From assembly GCA_020631815.1 (NCBI GenBank), contig JACKGW010000013.1, positions 24,599 through 88,598 on the forward strand: 64,000 nt of DNA, read 5' to 3'. Positions 44,971-54,767 of the stretch are shown one piece after another. A model generated the notes under the pieces. It saw only the letters and a list, made by a program, of their open reading frames with translations. It made no database searches and had not been told where the DNA came from. Numbering within the stretch: the first letter of the stretch is position 1; each line of letters starts with the position of its first letter. The position numbers and the translations under genes were made by a program. Source of the DNA: Planctomycetota bacterium. GTDB taxonomy: Bacteria > Planctomycetota > PLA2 > JAEUHO01.

Positions 44971-45923
44971 GGCGCCTCCGTGCCGGCCTCGTCGGGGGCC
45001 AGGCGGGCGATGGCCTCGGCCAGGCCCAGCCGCCCGGCCACGACCTGGTCGGCCAGATCCTCGCGCAGGGCCCCCGCCCGGCGCCAGAACTCCCGGGCCC
45101 GGCTCGCGTCCACGGCGGCCGTGATCCGCGCCGCGGCCCGGGCGCGGCGCCGCTCGGCGACGACCTCGGGTGCCGCGCTGCCGGGCCCTCGGGCGACGAG
45201 CGCATCCCGCAGGGCCTCCACGCCGCGGCCGACCGTGGCCACGGTCCGCAGGACCGGCGGAGGCTGGATCGCCCTCAGCTCGAGCGCCGACTCCAGCGCG
45301 TGCACGAGTGCATCGGCACCGTCGCGGTCGTCCTGGTTGACCACGAGCACGTCGGCGGCTTCGAGCAGCCCCGCCTTCATGCCCTGGATGACGTCGCCGC
45401 TGCCGGGTGCGAGGACCACGACGGTCACGTCGGCCGCGCGGGTCACTTCGACCTCGCTCTGCCCCACCCCGACCGTCTCGATCAGGATCGGGTCGAAGCC
45501 CGCTGCCTCCAGCACGTCCGCCGCGTCGTGGACGGCCGACGCAAGGCCACCCAGCGCGCCCCGCGTGGCCAGGCTGCGGATGAAGACGTCGGTGTCACCC
45601 GACAGCGCCTGCATGCGGATGCGGTCACCGAGCAGCGCACCGCCGTGGAACGGGCTGCTGGGGTCCACGGCCAGCACACCGACGCGCGCGCCCGCTTGCC
45701 GCCACGCCACCGCAAGCGCCGCGACCAACGTGGACTTGCCGGCGCCGGGCGGGCCCGTGGCGCCGACGCGGAACGCGCGGCCTGGGACACGCAAGGCCTC
45801 GACCAGGGCGGGGCCGCGGTGCACGTCGCTCTCGACCCACGTCAACGCACGCGCCAGCGCCCGCCCGTCACGCGCGACCACGCGCGCGGCAAGATCGCGG
45901 ACGTCGTCCCCGGTGCACGTCAC
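44967..45923 (-). CDS. meaB: methylmalonyl-CoA mutase GTPase chaperone MeaB
   Basis: A 318-residue G3E-type P-loop GTPase (MeaB/ArgK) that gates delivery and protection of adenosylcobalamin in methylmalonyl-CoA mutase. P-loop GATGPPGAGKSTLVAAL, then LAVDPSSPFHGGALLGDRIRM, the metal/switch region ILIETVGVGQSEVEV, and base recognition VVNQDDRDG (where NKxD is usual). The GTG start at 45923 leaves only 5 bp to the upstream dehydrogenase stop. N- and C-terminal helical arms are present. The altered base motif (NQDD) could change nucleotide choice. Confidence 0.9.
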   Translation of the reverse strand: MTCTGDDVRDLAARVVARDGRALARALTWVESDVHRGPALVEALRVPGRAFRVGATGPPGAGKSTLVAALAVAWRQAGARVGVLAVDPSSPFHGGALLGDRIRMQALSGDTDVFIRSLATRGALGGLASAVHDAADVLEAAGFDPILIETVGVGQSEVEVTRAADVTVVVLAPGSGDVIQGMKAGLLEAADVLVVNQDDRDGADALVHALESALELRAIQPPPVLRTVATVGRGVEALRDALVARGPGSAAPEVVAERRRARAAARITAAVDASRAREFWRRAGALREDLADQVVAGRLGLAEAIARLAPDEAGTEAP

Positions 45924-45928
45924 CCGGC

Positions 45929-47071
45929 TCAGCTCGCCAGCAGGCTGCGCGCGATGACCAAGCGCTGGATCTCGGTGGTGCCTTCGTAGATCTCGGTGAC
46001 GCGCGCGTCGCGGAAGTAGCGCTCGACGGGGAAGTCGCGCGTGTAGCCGGCCCCACCGTGGATCTGGACGGCCTCCTTGGCCGCGTCGTTGGCCGTGCGC
46101 GAGGCGAACAGCTTGGCCATGCTGGCCTCGCGACCGTGGGGCTTGCCCTGGTCCTTGAGCGAAGCCGCGCGCAGCGTGAGCAGGCGAGCGGCGTCCACGC
46201 GCGTGGCCATGTCGGCCAGCTTTTCCTGGATCGCGCCGAAGGCGCCGATGGGCTTGCCGAACTGCTCGCGCTCGCGGGCGTACTTGATCGAGGCCTCGAG
46301 GCAGGCCTGGGCGATGCCCACGGCCTGGCTTGCGATGCCGATGCGCCCCGTGTCCAGCAGCGACAGCGCCAGCGGGAAGCCGCGGCCCACCTCGCCGAGC
46401 ACATTGCCGGCCGGCACGCGCACGTGGTCCAGATGCAGCTCCACCGTGGATGAGCCGCGCAGGCCCATCTTCTTCTCCTTCTTGCCCGGCTTGTAGCCGT
46501 CCCAGGAGGTCTCCACGAGGAAGGCGGTGATGCCCTTGGTGCCTGCGTCCGCGTCCGTACGGGCGAACACGACGACGAGGTCGGCCTGGTCGCCGTGACT
46601 GATCCACAGCTTGGTGCCGTCGAGCACCCAGTCGTCGCCGTCCTTCGTGGCCTTGCACACGAGGCTGCCGGCATCGCTGCCGCTTCCGGCTTCGGACAGG
46701 GCGTACGCCCCCAGCCACTCGCCCGCGGCGAGCTTGGGCAGGTAGCGCTGCTTCTGCTCGTCGGAGCCGAAGCGCATGAGGCTCTCGCACGTGAGGCTGT
46801 TGTGGACGGACAGCGTGACGCCCGTGCTGGCGCAGCAGCGGTTGACTTCCATCAGCACGAGGCTGGTCCCGACCGCGCCCAGCTCGCTCCCGCCGTAGGC
46901 CTCGCTCACGGCCATGCCGAGGAAGCCCATCTCCTTGCAGAGGTCGATCTGCTCGCGGACGAAGCCCTCGGCGGCGTCCGACGCCGCGGCACGGGGGGCC
47001 AGCTCGTTCTCGGCGAACTCGCGGGCCGCCTCCTGCAGGATGCGCTGGTCCTCGGTGAGGTCGAAGTCCAT
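45929..47071 (-). CDS. acyl-CoA dehydrogenase (short-chain type)
   Basis: A 380-residue acyl-CoA dehydrogenase, a paralogue of the one at 43235. Key blocks are YALSEAGSGSDAGSLVCKAT, WVLDGTKLWISHGDQAD, IHGGAGYTRDFPVERYFRDA and IYEGTTEIQRLVIAR, with the catalytic Glu in YEGT. The start ATG at 47071 gives MDFDLTEDQ, the usual beginning for butyryl-CoA type members. A GTG two codons earlier is possible. It leads the operon with meaB, the B12-binding subunit and the other dehydrogenase. The exact chain length is not deducible. Confidence 0.93.
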   Translation of the reverse strand: MDFDLTEDQRILQEAAREFAENELAPRAAASDAAEGFVREQIDLCKEMGFLGMAVSEAYGGSELGAVGTSLVLMEVNRCCASTGVTLSVHNSLTCESLMRFGSDEQKQRYLPKLAAGEWLGAYALSEAGSGSDAGSLVCKATKDGDDWVLDGTKLWISHGDQADLVVVFARTDADAGTKGITAFLVETSWDGYKPGKKEKKMGLRGSSTVELHLDHVRVPAGNVLGEVGRGFPLALSLLDTGRIGIASQAVGIAQACLEASIKYAREREQFGKPIGAFGAIQEKLADMATRVDAARLLTLRAASLKDQGKPHGREASMAKLFASRTANDAAKEAVQIHGGAGYTRDFPVERYFRDARVTEIYEGTTEIQRLVIARSLLAS

Positions 47072-47211
47072 GGGCACGCTCTCTCCGGCGCCGGCCCCGG
47101 CGGCCTGGCGGCCCCCACCTTACGGGTGACGCCGGACGCGACCTCCTGGGGGCCGGAGCGCCGACCTGCCCGCCACGCCGCCTCTGCGGCGACCCCTGGT
47201 TCAATGCGCCG

Positions 47212-48129
47212 ATGGAGCACGGACCCGCCGCCACCGACACGATCCGCTGCGTGGAGTGCGGGGCGTCCGTCCCGCGCGACGACGCCTTCGGCGTGGGCGA
47301 GGACCTGCGCTGCGCGGACTGCGCGCACGGGGTGGCCAAGCGGCTGCACGCCCGCGCCCGTCCCTCCCTCAAGCTGACCCGCCCCATCGCCACGATGGCG
47401 GTCTTGGCCGTGAGCGCCGCGCTCTTCCTGGTCGGAGAGGTCGCCGCGCGTCAGGGTCACGACGGCAAGCTGCTGCACGCGTACGCATCCCTCTTCCAGG
47501 ACATGAGCGTCTGGGGCGACGGATGGTGGAAGCACGCCACCAGCATGTTCCTGCACGGCGGCATCCTGCACATCGGCATGAACGGCCTCGCCCTGTGGCA
47601 GCTGGGCCAGATCATGGAGCCTGTCTGGGGCCGCGTGACGTTCCTCGCCGTGCTGCTGGGTTCGGGCATCGCGGGCTCGGCGGCGTCCTGGATCATGAAC
47701 GCGCCGGTGCCGACGGTGGGCTTGTCCGGCGGCATCTTCGGCCTGGCCACGTTCCTGTTCGCTCTACGTCGCCATCACGCGGTGGCCGCCGCCATCGCGA
47801 CCACGCGCTTCCGCAACTCGCTCATCGCGTGGTTCCTGGCCTGCCTGGTGCTGACGTTCACGGGCACGTTCAACATCAGCAACTCCGGGCACGCCATCGG
47901 CGCCCTGACGGGATGGCTGATCGGCCGGGCGCACGTCGCCAGGAGAGGCAAGCTGGACGCGCTCGTGGCCGCAGGCTTGGTCGTGGTGGCCGTCTTGGCC
48001 GCATCGCGCCTCACGTTCGGCTCGTTCGACACGGCGGGCGGGGGCAAGGTCTCGCGAAGCGCCCTGCGGCAGCTGTACCTGCACTCGCAACAACAGCCGG
48101 AGCCGGAGCCGGAATCGCGGCCCGAGTAG
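47212..48129 (+). CDS. rhomboid-family intramembrane serine protease with zinc-ribbon
   Basis: A 305-residue rhomboid. A small zinc ribbon at the N-terminus (CVECGASV and CADCAH) precedes six or seven helices starting near residue 62. The catalytic Ser is in VGLSGGIFG (GxSG) near 165, and the partner His in SNSGHAIGALTGWL near 226. The HGGILHIGMNGLALWQ loop after helix 1 matches the conserved HxxxHxxxN region. Rhomboids cleave membrane proteins inside the bilayer; the target here is unknown. It is divergent from the dehydrogenase gene and ends with a Pro/Glu tail (PEPEPESRPE). Confidence 0.9.
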   Translation: MEHGPAATDTIRCVECGASVPRDDAFGVGEDLRCADCAHGVAKRLHARARPSLKLTRPIATMAVLAVSAALFLVGEVAARQGHDGKLLHAYASLFQDMSVWGDGWWKHATSMFLHGGILHIGMNGLALWQLGQIMEPVWGRVTFLAVLLGSGIAGSAASWIMNAPVPTVGLSGGIFGLATFLFALRRHHAVAAAIATTRFRNSLIAWFLACLVLTFTGTFNISNSGHAIGALTGWLIGRAHVARRGKLDALVAAGLVVVAVLAASRLTFGSFDTAGGGKVSRSALRQLYLHSQQQPEPEPESRPE

Positions 48130-48155
48130 GCGGTCCGGACTACGTGGGGTGCGTC

Positions 48156-49025
<870 letters not shown>

Positions 49026-49048
49026 GGCAGCTCCTTGGCGGATCGAGG

Positions 49049-50227
49049 TCAGCGGGCGACGGACAGCGCGACGGCGTTGCCGCCACCCAGGCACAGCGTG
49101 GCCATGCCCGTCTTCGCGCCACGGTTCTTCATGGCGTAGAGCAACGTCGTCAGGATGCGTGCACCGCTGGCCCCGATGGGGTGGCCCAGCGCCACGGCGC
49201 CGCCGTTGACGTTGGTGCGGGCGGCGTCCAGGCCCGCTTCCTTGGTGACGGCGCAGGCAGCCGAGGCGAACGCTTCATTCACTTCGACGAGGTCGTAGGA
49301 CGACGTGGCCGTGCCCGTGCGCTTGGACAGGTTTTCCATGGCGACGACCGGGGCGTACATGACCCACTTGGGCTCGACACCGCCCGTCGAGTAGCCGGTG
49401 ATCGTGGCGAGCGGCTCGATGCCGCGCTTCTTGGCGGCCTCGGCGCTCATCACGACAACGGCGCTGGCGCCGTCGCTGATCTGGCTGGCGTTGGCCGCGG
49501 TGACCTTGCCGTCCTTGCGGAAGGCGGGGCGCATCGCGCCGAGGCCCTCGGCCGTGGTGCCGTCGCGCACGCCCTCGTCGTGGCGCACGACGGTGACGTT
49601 GCCCTTGCGGTCCTTGATCTCGACCGGCACGATCTCGTCGTCGAAGGCGCCCGCGTCGCGGGCCGCGGCCGCGCGCTGATGGCTCGTGGCGGCGAACGCA
49701 TCCATGTCCGCGCGCGACACGTCGCAGCGCTCGGCGATCAGCTCGCCCGTCTCGCCCATGTGGAAGTCGTTGTAGATGTCCCACAGGCCGTCGTGGATCA
49801 TCGCGTCGAGCAGCTGGCCGTGACCCAGACGCAGGCCGTCGCGCACCTTGGGCGCGAGGTAGGGCGCATTGCTCATGCTCTCCTGACCGCCGGCCACGAT
49901 GACTTCGGCGTCGCCGAGGCGGATGGCCTGCGCGGCGAGCATCACGCTCTTGAGGCCCGAGCCGCAGACCTTGTTCACGGTGAACGAGGGCTTCTCCACC
50001 GGCACGCCGCCGGCGATCGCGGCCTGGCGGGCCGGGTTCTGGCCGAGGCCGGCCTGCAGCACGTTGCCGAGGATCACCTCGTCGACGTCCGCGCCGTCGA
50101 GACCGGCGCGGCGGATAGCCTCGCGGACCACGAGGGCGCCCAGCTCCGGAGCCCGGAAGGAGGCCAAGCCCCCGCTGAACCGGCCAATCGGCGTGCGACA
50201 GGCGGAAACGATGACGGCGTCGGGCAT
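49049..50227 (-). CDS. acetyl-CoA C-acetyltransferase (thiolase)
   Basis: A 392-residue biosynthetic-type thiolase. Nucleophile Cys is in KVCGSGLKSVMLAAQ near 88, the acyl-binding His in GHPIGASGARI near 350, and the second Cys in LCLGGGNAVAL near 380. VEVNEAFA and NVNGGAVALG are also present. It condenses or cleaves acetoacetyl-CoA or longer 3-ketoacyl-CoA. With the downstream dehydrogenase it completes the last two beta-oxidation steps. It starts at ATG 50227; an upstream in-frame ATG adds only a Pro/Arg stretch. Confidence 0.95.
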   Translation of the reverse strand: MPDAVIVSACRTPIGRFSGGLASFRAPELGALVVREAIRRAGLDGADVDEVILGNVLQAGLGQNPARQAAIAGGVPVEKPSFTVNKVCGSGLKSVMLAAQAIRLGDAEVIVAGGQESMSNAPYLAPKVRDGLRLGHGQLLDAMIHDGLWDIYNDFHMGETGELIAERCDVSRADMDAFAATSHQRAAAARDAGAFDDEIVPVEIKDRKGNVTVVRHDEGVRDGTTAEGLGAMRPAFRKDGKVTAANASQISDGASAVVVMSAEAAKKRGIEPLATITGYSTGGVEPKWVMYAPVVAMENLSKRTGTATSSYDLVEVNEAFASAACAVTKEAGLDAARTNVNGGAVALGHPIGASGARILTTLLYAMKNRGAKTGMATLCLGGGNAVALSVAR

Positions 50228-50323
50228 GGCGGGCCTCCGGAGGGGTGGAGGCCGGAGTCTACGGACCGGAGCGCGCGGCAAAGAGCCGGGGGGGCAGTGC
50301 GCCCGATCCCCGATTCATCCGGG

Positions 50324-50872
50324 CTATTCGAAACCCGTGTGGATGCGGGCGAGGTCCTCTTCGGAGAGGTCGAGCTCGGCCATGAGGTCGACCACCACGT
50401 GGTCCAAGGTGACCAGCAGGGCCTGCTCGAAGAGGGACCCCAGGGGCAGCAGGGGCGCCGCGCGCCGTCGCGCGGCGGGGCGGTCGTCGATCGTCAGGAC
50501 CACGTCGGCCCGCCGACCGACGGGCGCCGAGCCACGCGCCGTGACCACGGCGACCCGGGCCTTGGCCTTGCGCGCGATGTCGATGTAGTAGCCGAGGACC
50601 TTCGAGCGTCCCGTGCGCGTGCAGATGACGAGCAGGTCGTCGGCGCCGATGGCGGGCGTGATGACGTCGCCCACGTGGAACACCGTGCGGCCGAGGTGCA
50701 TCAAGCGCATGGCGAAGCCGCGCGCCATCAGACCCGTCCGGCCCAGACCCGTGACGAACACGCGCTGGGCCTCCAGGAGCTCGCGCTCGAAGGCCGCGAT
50801 CTCGCGTGCCTTCAGGCGCTTCAAGACCCGCTCGAGGTCCACCAGGGCCTCGCTCGGGCGGTGGCGCGTCAC
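50324..50872 (-). CDS. SIS-domain sugar isomerase, 6-phospho-3-hexuloisomerase-like
   Basis: A 182-residue protein with the size and order of HxlB. Helix 1 carries ERELLEAQRVFVTGLGRTGL, then RGFAMRLMHLGRTVFHVGD, TPAIGADDLLVICTRTGRSK, and VVDLMAELDLSEEDLARIH. In typical SIS isomerases the phosphate loop reads SGSGET; here it is TRTGRS, so binding may differ. A GTG start overlaps the stop of the PyrK-like gene by 4 bp. That pairing is unusual for a phosphohexulose isomerase, which normally travels with hexulose-6-phosphate synthase. Confidence 0.75.
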   Translation of the reverse strand: MTRHRPSEALVDLERVLKRLKAREIAAFERELLEAQRVFVTGLGRTGLMARGFAMRLMHLGRTVFHVGDVITPAIGADDLLVICTRTGRSKVLGYYIDIARKAKARVAVVTARGSAPVGRRADVVLTIDDRPAARRRAAPLLPLGSLFEQALLVTLDHVVVDLMAELDLSEEDLARIHTGFE

Positions 50873-51759
50873 GCGAGATCTCCCGCCGGCGCGACCACGT
50901 CGCCGTGGACGCGCCCGTCGCCCTCGAACACGAGCGTGGAGAGCGGGAAGATGCAGCCGTCGAGGCAGCAGAGCTTGTAGGCCACGCGACCGTCCGGCTG
51001 GACCTGCAGCAGCGGACAGCCGTTGCACACGCCGAAGCCGCAGCCCATGAACTCCTCGGTCGCGGCCTCGGCCTCGATGCCGTGAGGCGCCAGGAGATCG
51101 CGGAGCGCGCGGAACATGGGTCGCGGGCCGCAGGTGAAGACGTAGTCGCCCTTCGACAGGCGGTTGGTCTCGAGGAGCTGCTCCACGTAGCCCGTGACGC
51201 GCATCTGCTTGCCGACGGAGCCGTCGTCGGTGCACACGAGCACGCGACAGCCGTGGGGCGCGAGGTCCTCGACCGGCACGCAGTGGTCCCCGTCGCGGGC
51301 GCCGTAGCAGATCGTGATGTCGCGCATGCCGCGCGCCTGCAGCGCCTCGACCACCAGCTTGATGGGACCTGCACCGATGCCGCCGGCCACCAATACGGCG
51401 CGCTTCGCGGTGTCGGGGACGGTGATCGTGTTGCCGAGCGGGCCCACGTACGCCAGGCGCTGCCCGGGGCGCATCTGGGAGAGCGCCGTGGTGCCGGGGC
51501 CGACGACGTCGTACAGCACGCAGAAGCCCGTGGCCGCCCCGGCATGCCGCACGACCTTGTGCACGGACATGGGTCGGCGCAGCAGCGGCACGATCGACGT
51601 GGTCGTCTGGAGGTTGACGAACTGCCCTGCGCGGATGCGGGGCGCCACCTCGGGCGCGTGGACCTTCATGATCCACGTGAAGGGCGCCACCCGGCGGTTC
51701 TCGAGGATCTCGCCCTCGGTACAGGCCGGGGGATCGAGAAGGGCGCGGGCGTCGCTCAT
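50869..51759 (-). CDS. dihydroorotate dehydrogenase electron-transfer subunit-like (PyrK family)
   Basis: A 296-residue ferredoxin-reductase-fold protein. The FAD block is LRRPMSVHK with preceding RAGQFVNLQ. The NAD region is VLVAGGIGAGPIKLVVEAL and VFTCGPRPMFRAL. The 2Fe-2S cluster has four Cys in MGCGFGVCNGCPLLQ and LCCLDGCIFP near 250-275, the PyrK pattern. PyrK feeds NADH electrons to PyrD (class 1B). No pyrD is in the window, so another partner is possible. It is divergent from the Nudix-HD gene and coupled to the SIS gene by overlap. Confidence 0.82.
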   Translation of the reverse strand: MSDARALLDPPACTEGEILENRRVAPFTWIMKVHAPEVAPRIRAGQFVNLQTTTSIVPLLRRPMSVHKVVRHAGAATGFCVLYDVVGPGTTALSQMRPGQRLAYVGPLGNTITVPDTAKRAVLVAGGIGAGPIKLVVEALQARGMRDITICYGARDGDHCVPVEDLAPHGCRVLVCTDDGSVGKQMRVTGYVEQLLETNRLSKGDYVFTCGPRPMFRALRDLLAPHGIEAEAATEEFMGCGFGVCNGCPLLQVQPDGRVAYKLCCLDGCIFPLSTLVFEGDGRVHGDVVAPAGDLA

Positions 51760-51844
51760 GGGGGCGCAGCCTACCGTGGGGGTCCCGACCCCCCGCGCTC
51801 GGGGCCCCACCGATGTCCGGGGAGGCCCGTGGTGCAATGCCCGG

Positions 51845-52894
51845 ATGGCGGAAGCTCCCAAGCGTACGGCGGCAGGCTACGTGCTCTGGCGCCCGGCAGG
51901 GGCCACGGGACGAACCTCCGCAACACCGGGCCACGCCGAGTACCTGCTGCTGGTCAACGCCGAGCGCGGCGAGGCGGGCTTCCCCAAGGGGCACGCGGAG
52001 GCGGGCGAGGACCTCGCCACCACCGCCCGCCGCGAGACCGAGGAAGAGACGGGCCTCACGGACTTCGACGTGGCCCCCACCTTCCGCCGCGACCTCGTGT
52101 ACGCGGCCACGCGCAAGGGCGAGACCTACGAGAAGACGGTCGCCTACGGGCTGGCGCGATGGCGAAGCGGCGAGGTCACGCTCTCGGGCGAGCACGCCTC
52201 CGCGGCGTGGCTGCCGTGGCCCGAGGCATCTCGCGCGCTGCCCTTCATCACGCTCCGCAACGTGCTGCGCGAGGCGGCCCTCTGGATCCGCGACCGCGCG
52301 CTCGTGGACGAAGCAGGCGCCACCGAACCCGAAGCCCTCGCCCACCTGCGCGTCCAGCCGGAGCTGACCGAGCACCTGGAGAAGCACCTGGTTGGCGGCG
52401 CCGCGCTGGCCCGTCGGCTGGCCGAGGCCCTGCGCGACGCGGGCGCCACGGTGGACCCCGAGGCCGCGGCCGTCGCTACCGTGCTGCACGACATCGGTCG
52501 CGCGCGGGGCCAGCACGACGACCACCCACGCGCGGGGCTACGCCACCTGCGGCTCACCCACTTCGCCCCCTACGCGCCGGCCTGCTGGACCCACTTCACC
52601 AAGGGCGCCCCGCCCGAGGCCCTGGTGACGGCGGGCGTGTCGCCCACGCAGGTCGACGAAGTGGCCACGTGGATCGACCCGCACGCGATGAGCTGGGAAG
52701 AGCGCTGCGCTGCCGTGGCCGACGGCTGCATGAAGGGCACCACGCCCGTGCATCCCGACGCGCGGTTTGCCGACTTGCGCCAGCGCTACGACGCGGAGGC
52801 GCTGATTGCGCTGCAGGAAGCGCGCGTCCACGCCCTGCTGCGCGAGATGCACGCCGTGTTGGGCACGGATCCGCTGGAGCTGTTGCCCCTCTGA
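51845..52894 (+). CDS. Nudix hydrolase fused to an HD-type phosphohydrolase domain
   Basis: A 349-residue two-domain protein. The N-terminal half is a Nudix domain with a complete Nudix box, GHAEAGEDLATTARRE followed by TEEETGL, near residues 47-70. The second half (about 150-330) has an HD signature VLHDIGRARGQHDDHPRAGL near 207-226. A downstream acidic helix and a WIDPHAMSWEER segment may supply other ligands. Nudix enzymes cleave nucleoside diphosphates linked to X, while HD enzymes remove phosphates or cut cyclic bonds, so the fusion could process a nucleotide in two steps. I know of no named family with this order. Confidence 0.85.
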   Translation: MAEAPKRTAAGYVLWRPAGATGRTSATPGHAEYLLLVNAERGEAGFPKGHAEAGEDLATTARRETEEETGLTDFDVAPTFRRDLVYAATRKGETYEKTVAYGLARWRSGEVTLSGEHASAAWLPWPEASRALPFITLRNVLREAALWIRDRALVDEAGATEPEALAHLRVQPELTEHLEKHLVGGAALARRLAEALRDAGATVDPEAAAVATVLHDIGRARGQHDDHPRAGLRHLRLTHFAPYAPACWTHFTKGAPPEALVTAGVSPTQVDEVATWIDPHAMSWEERCAAVADGCMKGTTPVHPDARFADLRQRYDAEALIALQEARVHALLREMHAVLGTDPLELLPL

Positions 52895-52992
52895 GTACGG
52901 AGGCGGGGATTTCTTCCACAACTTGCCGATGGCCTCGTCGGCACGCGCAGGTGACCTACGGCAAGTTGTGGAAGAAATCCCCGCCTCCGTAC
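52895..52992. repeat. perfect 34-bp inverted repeat between convergent stops
   Basis: Arms 52895-52928 and 52959-52992 are exact reverse complements of 34 bp, separated by 30 bp. The left arm begins on the base after the Nudix-HD stop, and the right arm ends 4 bp before the ArgRS stop, so the repeat fills the whole gap. There is one T3/A3 patch only, no T run. A very stable bidirectional RNA end is likely. A small mobile-type element is the alternative. Confidence 0.85.
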
Positions 52993-52996
52993 GGCC

Positions 52997-54766
52997 TTAC
53001 ATGGCATCCACGACCGGCAGGCCCAGCACCTCGAAGCCGCGGCGCAGCACGGCCTCGGTTGCGTTCACCAGCTGCAGACGCGCGGTGCGCAGCGGCTCGG
53101 GCGCCTTCAGGATGGGACATGCGGCGTAGAAGCGGCTGAACAGCTTGGTCGCGTCGAACAGGAACGTCGCGACGACCGCCGGCTCGCAGGTGCTCTCCAT
53201 GCGCGCCAGCACGTCCGGCCACGTCAGCAGGTGCCCGAGCAGCGCACGCTCGGTCTCGTGCCCGAACGCCTCGCCCTCGCTCGCCCCGCCGTCCTGCACG
53301 CCGTCGGCCAGCGTGGGCACGGGCCCCTCCGCCTTGCGCTGGATGCCGGCAATACGGGCTAGGGCGTAGAGCAGGTACGCCCCCGTGTCGCCCTCCGGGT
53401 TGGTCCAGGCCTCCACGTCGAAGACGACGCGGCGGTTGTTCGTGACGTGGAGCATCCCGTACTTGAGGCAGGCCACGACCACGCGCTCGACGGTCTCGTT
53501 CCAGCGGGTGGCGTCCCAGCCCGCACGCTCGTCGCGCCCTTCGGACTCCATCCGCGTGCGGATGGCGTCCCGTACCGTGTCCCACAGCACGTGCAGCGGG
53601 ATGGCCGTGCCCTTGCGGCTGCTCATCTTGCCGCTCGGCAGCATGACCAGCTCGTAGGCGACGTGGCGGCAGTCCTTGGCGCGCTCGTAGCCCATGCGGG
53701 CCAGCGTGGCGAACAGCTGCTGGAAGTGGTGGCGCTGCTCGGAGCCCACCACGTACATCGACCGCTCGACGTCGAAGTCGTCGAACTTGCGGCGGGCCAG
53801 CGCGAGATCCCACGTCATGTAGAGACTGGCGCCATCGCCCTTGCGCACGAGGCAGGCGCCAAGGCCCTCCTCGGTCAGGTCGCAGATGATCGCGCCCTGG
53901 CTCTCCACGAACACGCCCTTGGCCAGCTGCTCGTCGACGATGGCCTGGCCCTCGTGCTCGACCTGCGACTCGAAGAAGTCGTGATCGAAGCGCACGTCGA
54001 GCTGGTCGTAGATGGCCTGGAACCCGTCGAGACACCACTGGCGCGTCTCTTCGTAGAGGGCGCGAATCTCGGGATCGCCCTCCTCCATGCCGCGCAGCAC
54101 CTCGCGGATGGACGCCTTGGTCGTCGTCGCCGTTTCCGGATCGCTCTCTTCGAGCTCGGCAACGAGCTGCGTGGCGCGCACGTAGCAGGAGCCGAGCCAG
54201 GCAATGCGGTGCTCGACGGGGACCGTCTCCTCGGGGCGCGTACGGATCCACCAGAGGCACTTGGCCACGTCGATGCCGAAGTCACCGTAGTAGTTGGCCG
54301 CCACTACGTCATGGCCCCGCGCGCGGAAGGCACGCACGAGGGCGTCGCCCAGGACCACGTTGCGCAGGTGCCCGACGTGGAACAGCTTGTGGGTGTTGGG
54401 CTGGCTGAACTCGATCATGACGCGAGCCGGCGCGTCGGTCCGGGCCTCGGCGTCGAAGCGTCCGTCCACGAGCCGCTGGCACAGGTCGTCCAGCTGCTTG
54501 GCGGGATCGGCGTGGAAGTTCACGAAGGGGCCAAGCGCCTGCACCTTGGCGATGGCACCCGTGGGAGCGATGGTCGCTGCGAGCTCGGCCGCGATGGCCG
54601 GCGGCGCCTTCTTCTTCACCTTCGCCAGTGCGAAGCAGGGGAAGGCCAAGTCGCCCATCTCGATCTTGGGCGGCGTGGTCAGCGCCGCGTCGAGATCTCC
54701 CGCTGCGGCAACGTCGGCCCCCAGGGCGCCCTCGAGCGCCCGGAGCACATCAGCACGGAAGCCCAT
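52997..54766 (-). CDS. argS: arginyl-tRNA synthetase
   Basis: A 589-residue class I synthetase that charges tRNA-Arg. The N-terminal add-1 domain is followed by the HIGH-type motif KLFHVGHLRNVVLGD (as HVGH) near 133 and the KMSKS-type loop MLPSGKMSSRKGTAIPLHV near 385. The C-terminal anticodon-binding DALR domain ends RRGFEVLGLPVVDAM, the usual end of ArgS. Length is typical. The ATG at 54766 gives MGFRADVLRALE. It stops one codon from the 34-bp inverted repeat and lies 1 bp after the cytochrome gene stop, so they share a transcript. Confidence 0.96.
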   Translation of the reverse strand: MGFRADVLRALEGALGADVAAAGDLDAALTTPPKIEMGDLAFPCFALAKVKKKAPPAIAAELAATIAPTGAIAKVQALGPFVNFHADPAKQLDDLCQRLVDGRFDAEARTDAPARVMIEFSQPNTHKLFHVGHLRNVVLGDALVRAFRARGHDVVAANYYGDFGIDVAKCLWWIRTRPEETVPVEHRIAWLGSCYVRATQLVAELEESDPETATTTKASIREVLRGMEEGDPEIRALYEETRQWCLDGFQAIYDQLDVRFDHDFFESQVEHEGQAIVDEQLAKGVFVESQGAIICDLTEEGLGACLVRKGDGASLYMTWDLALARRKFDDFDVERSMYVVGSEQRHHFQQLFATLARMGYERAKDCRHVAYELVMLPSGKMSSRKGTAIPLHVLWDTVRDAIRTRMESEGRDERAGWDATRWNETVERVVVACLKYGMLHVTNNRRVVFDVEAWTNPEGDTGAYLLYALARIAGIQRKAEGPVPTLADGVQDGGASEGEAFGHETERALLGHLLTWPDVLARMESTCEPAVVATFLFDATKLFSRFYAACPILKAPEPLRTARLQLVNATEAVLRRGFEVLGLPVVDAM

Positions 54767-54767
54767 G

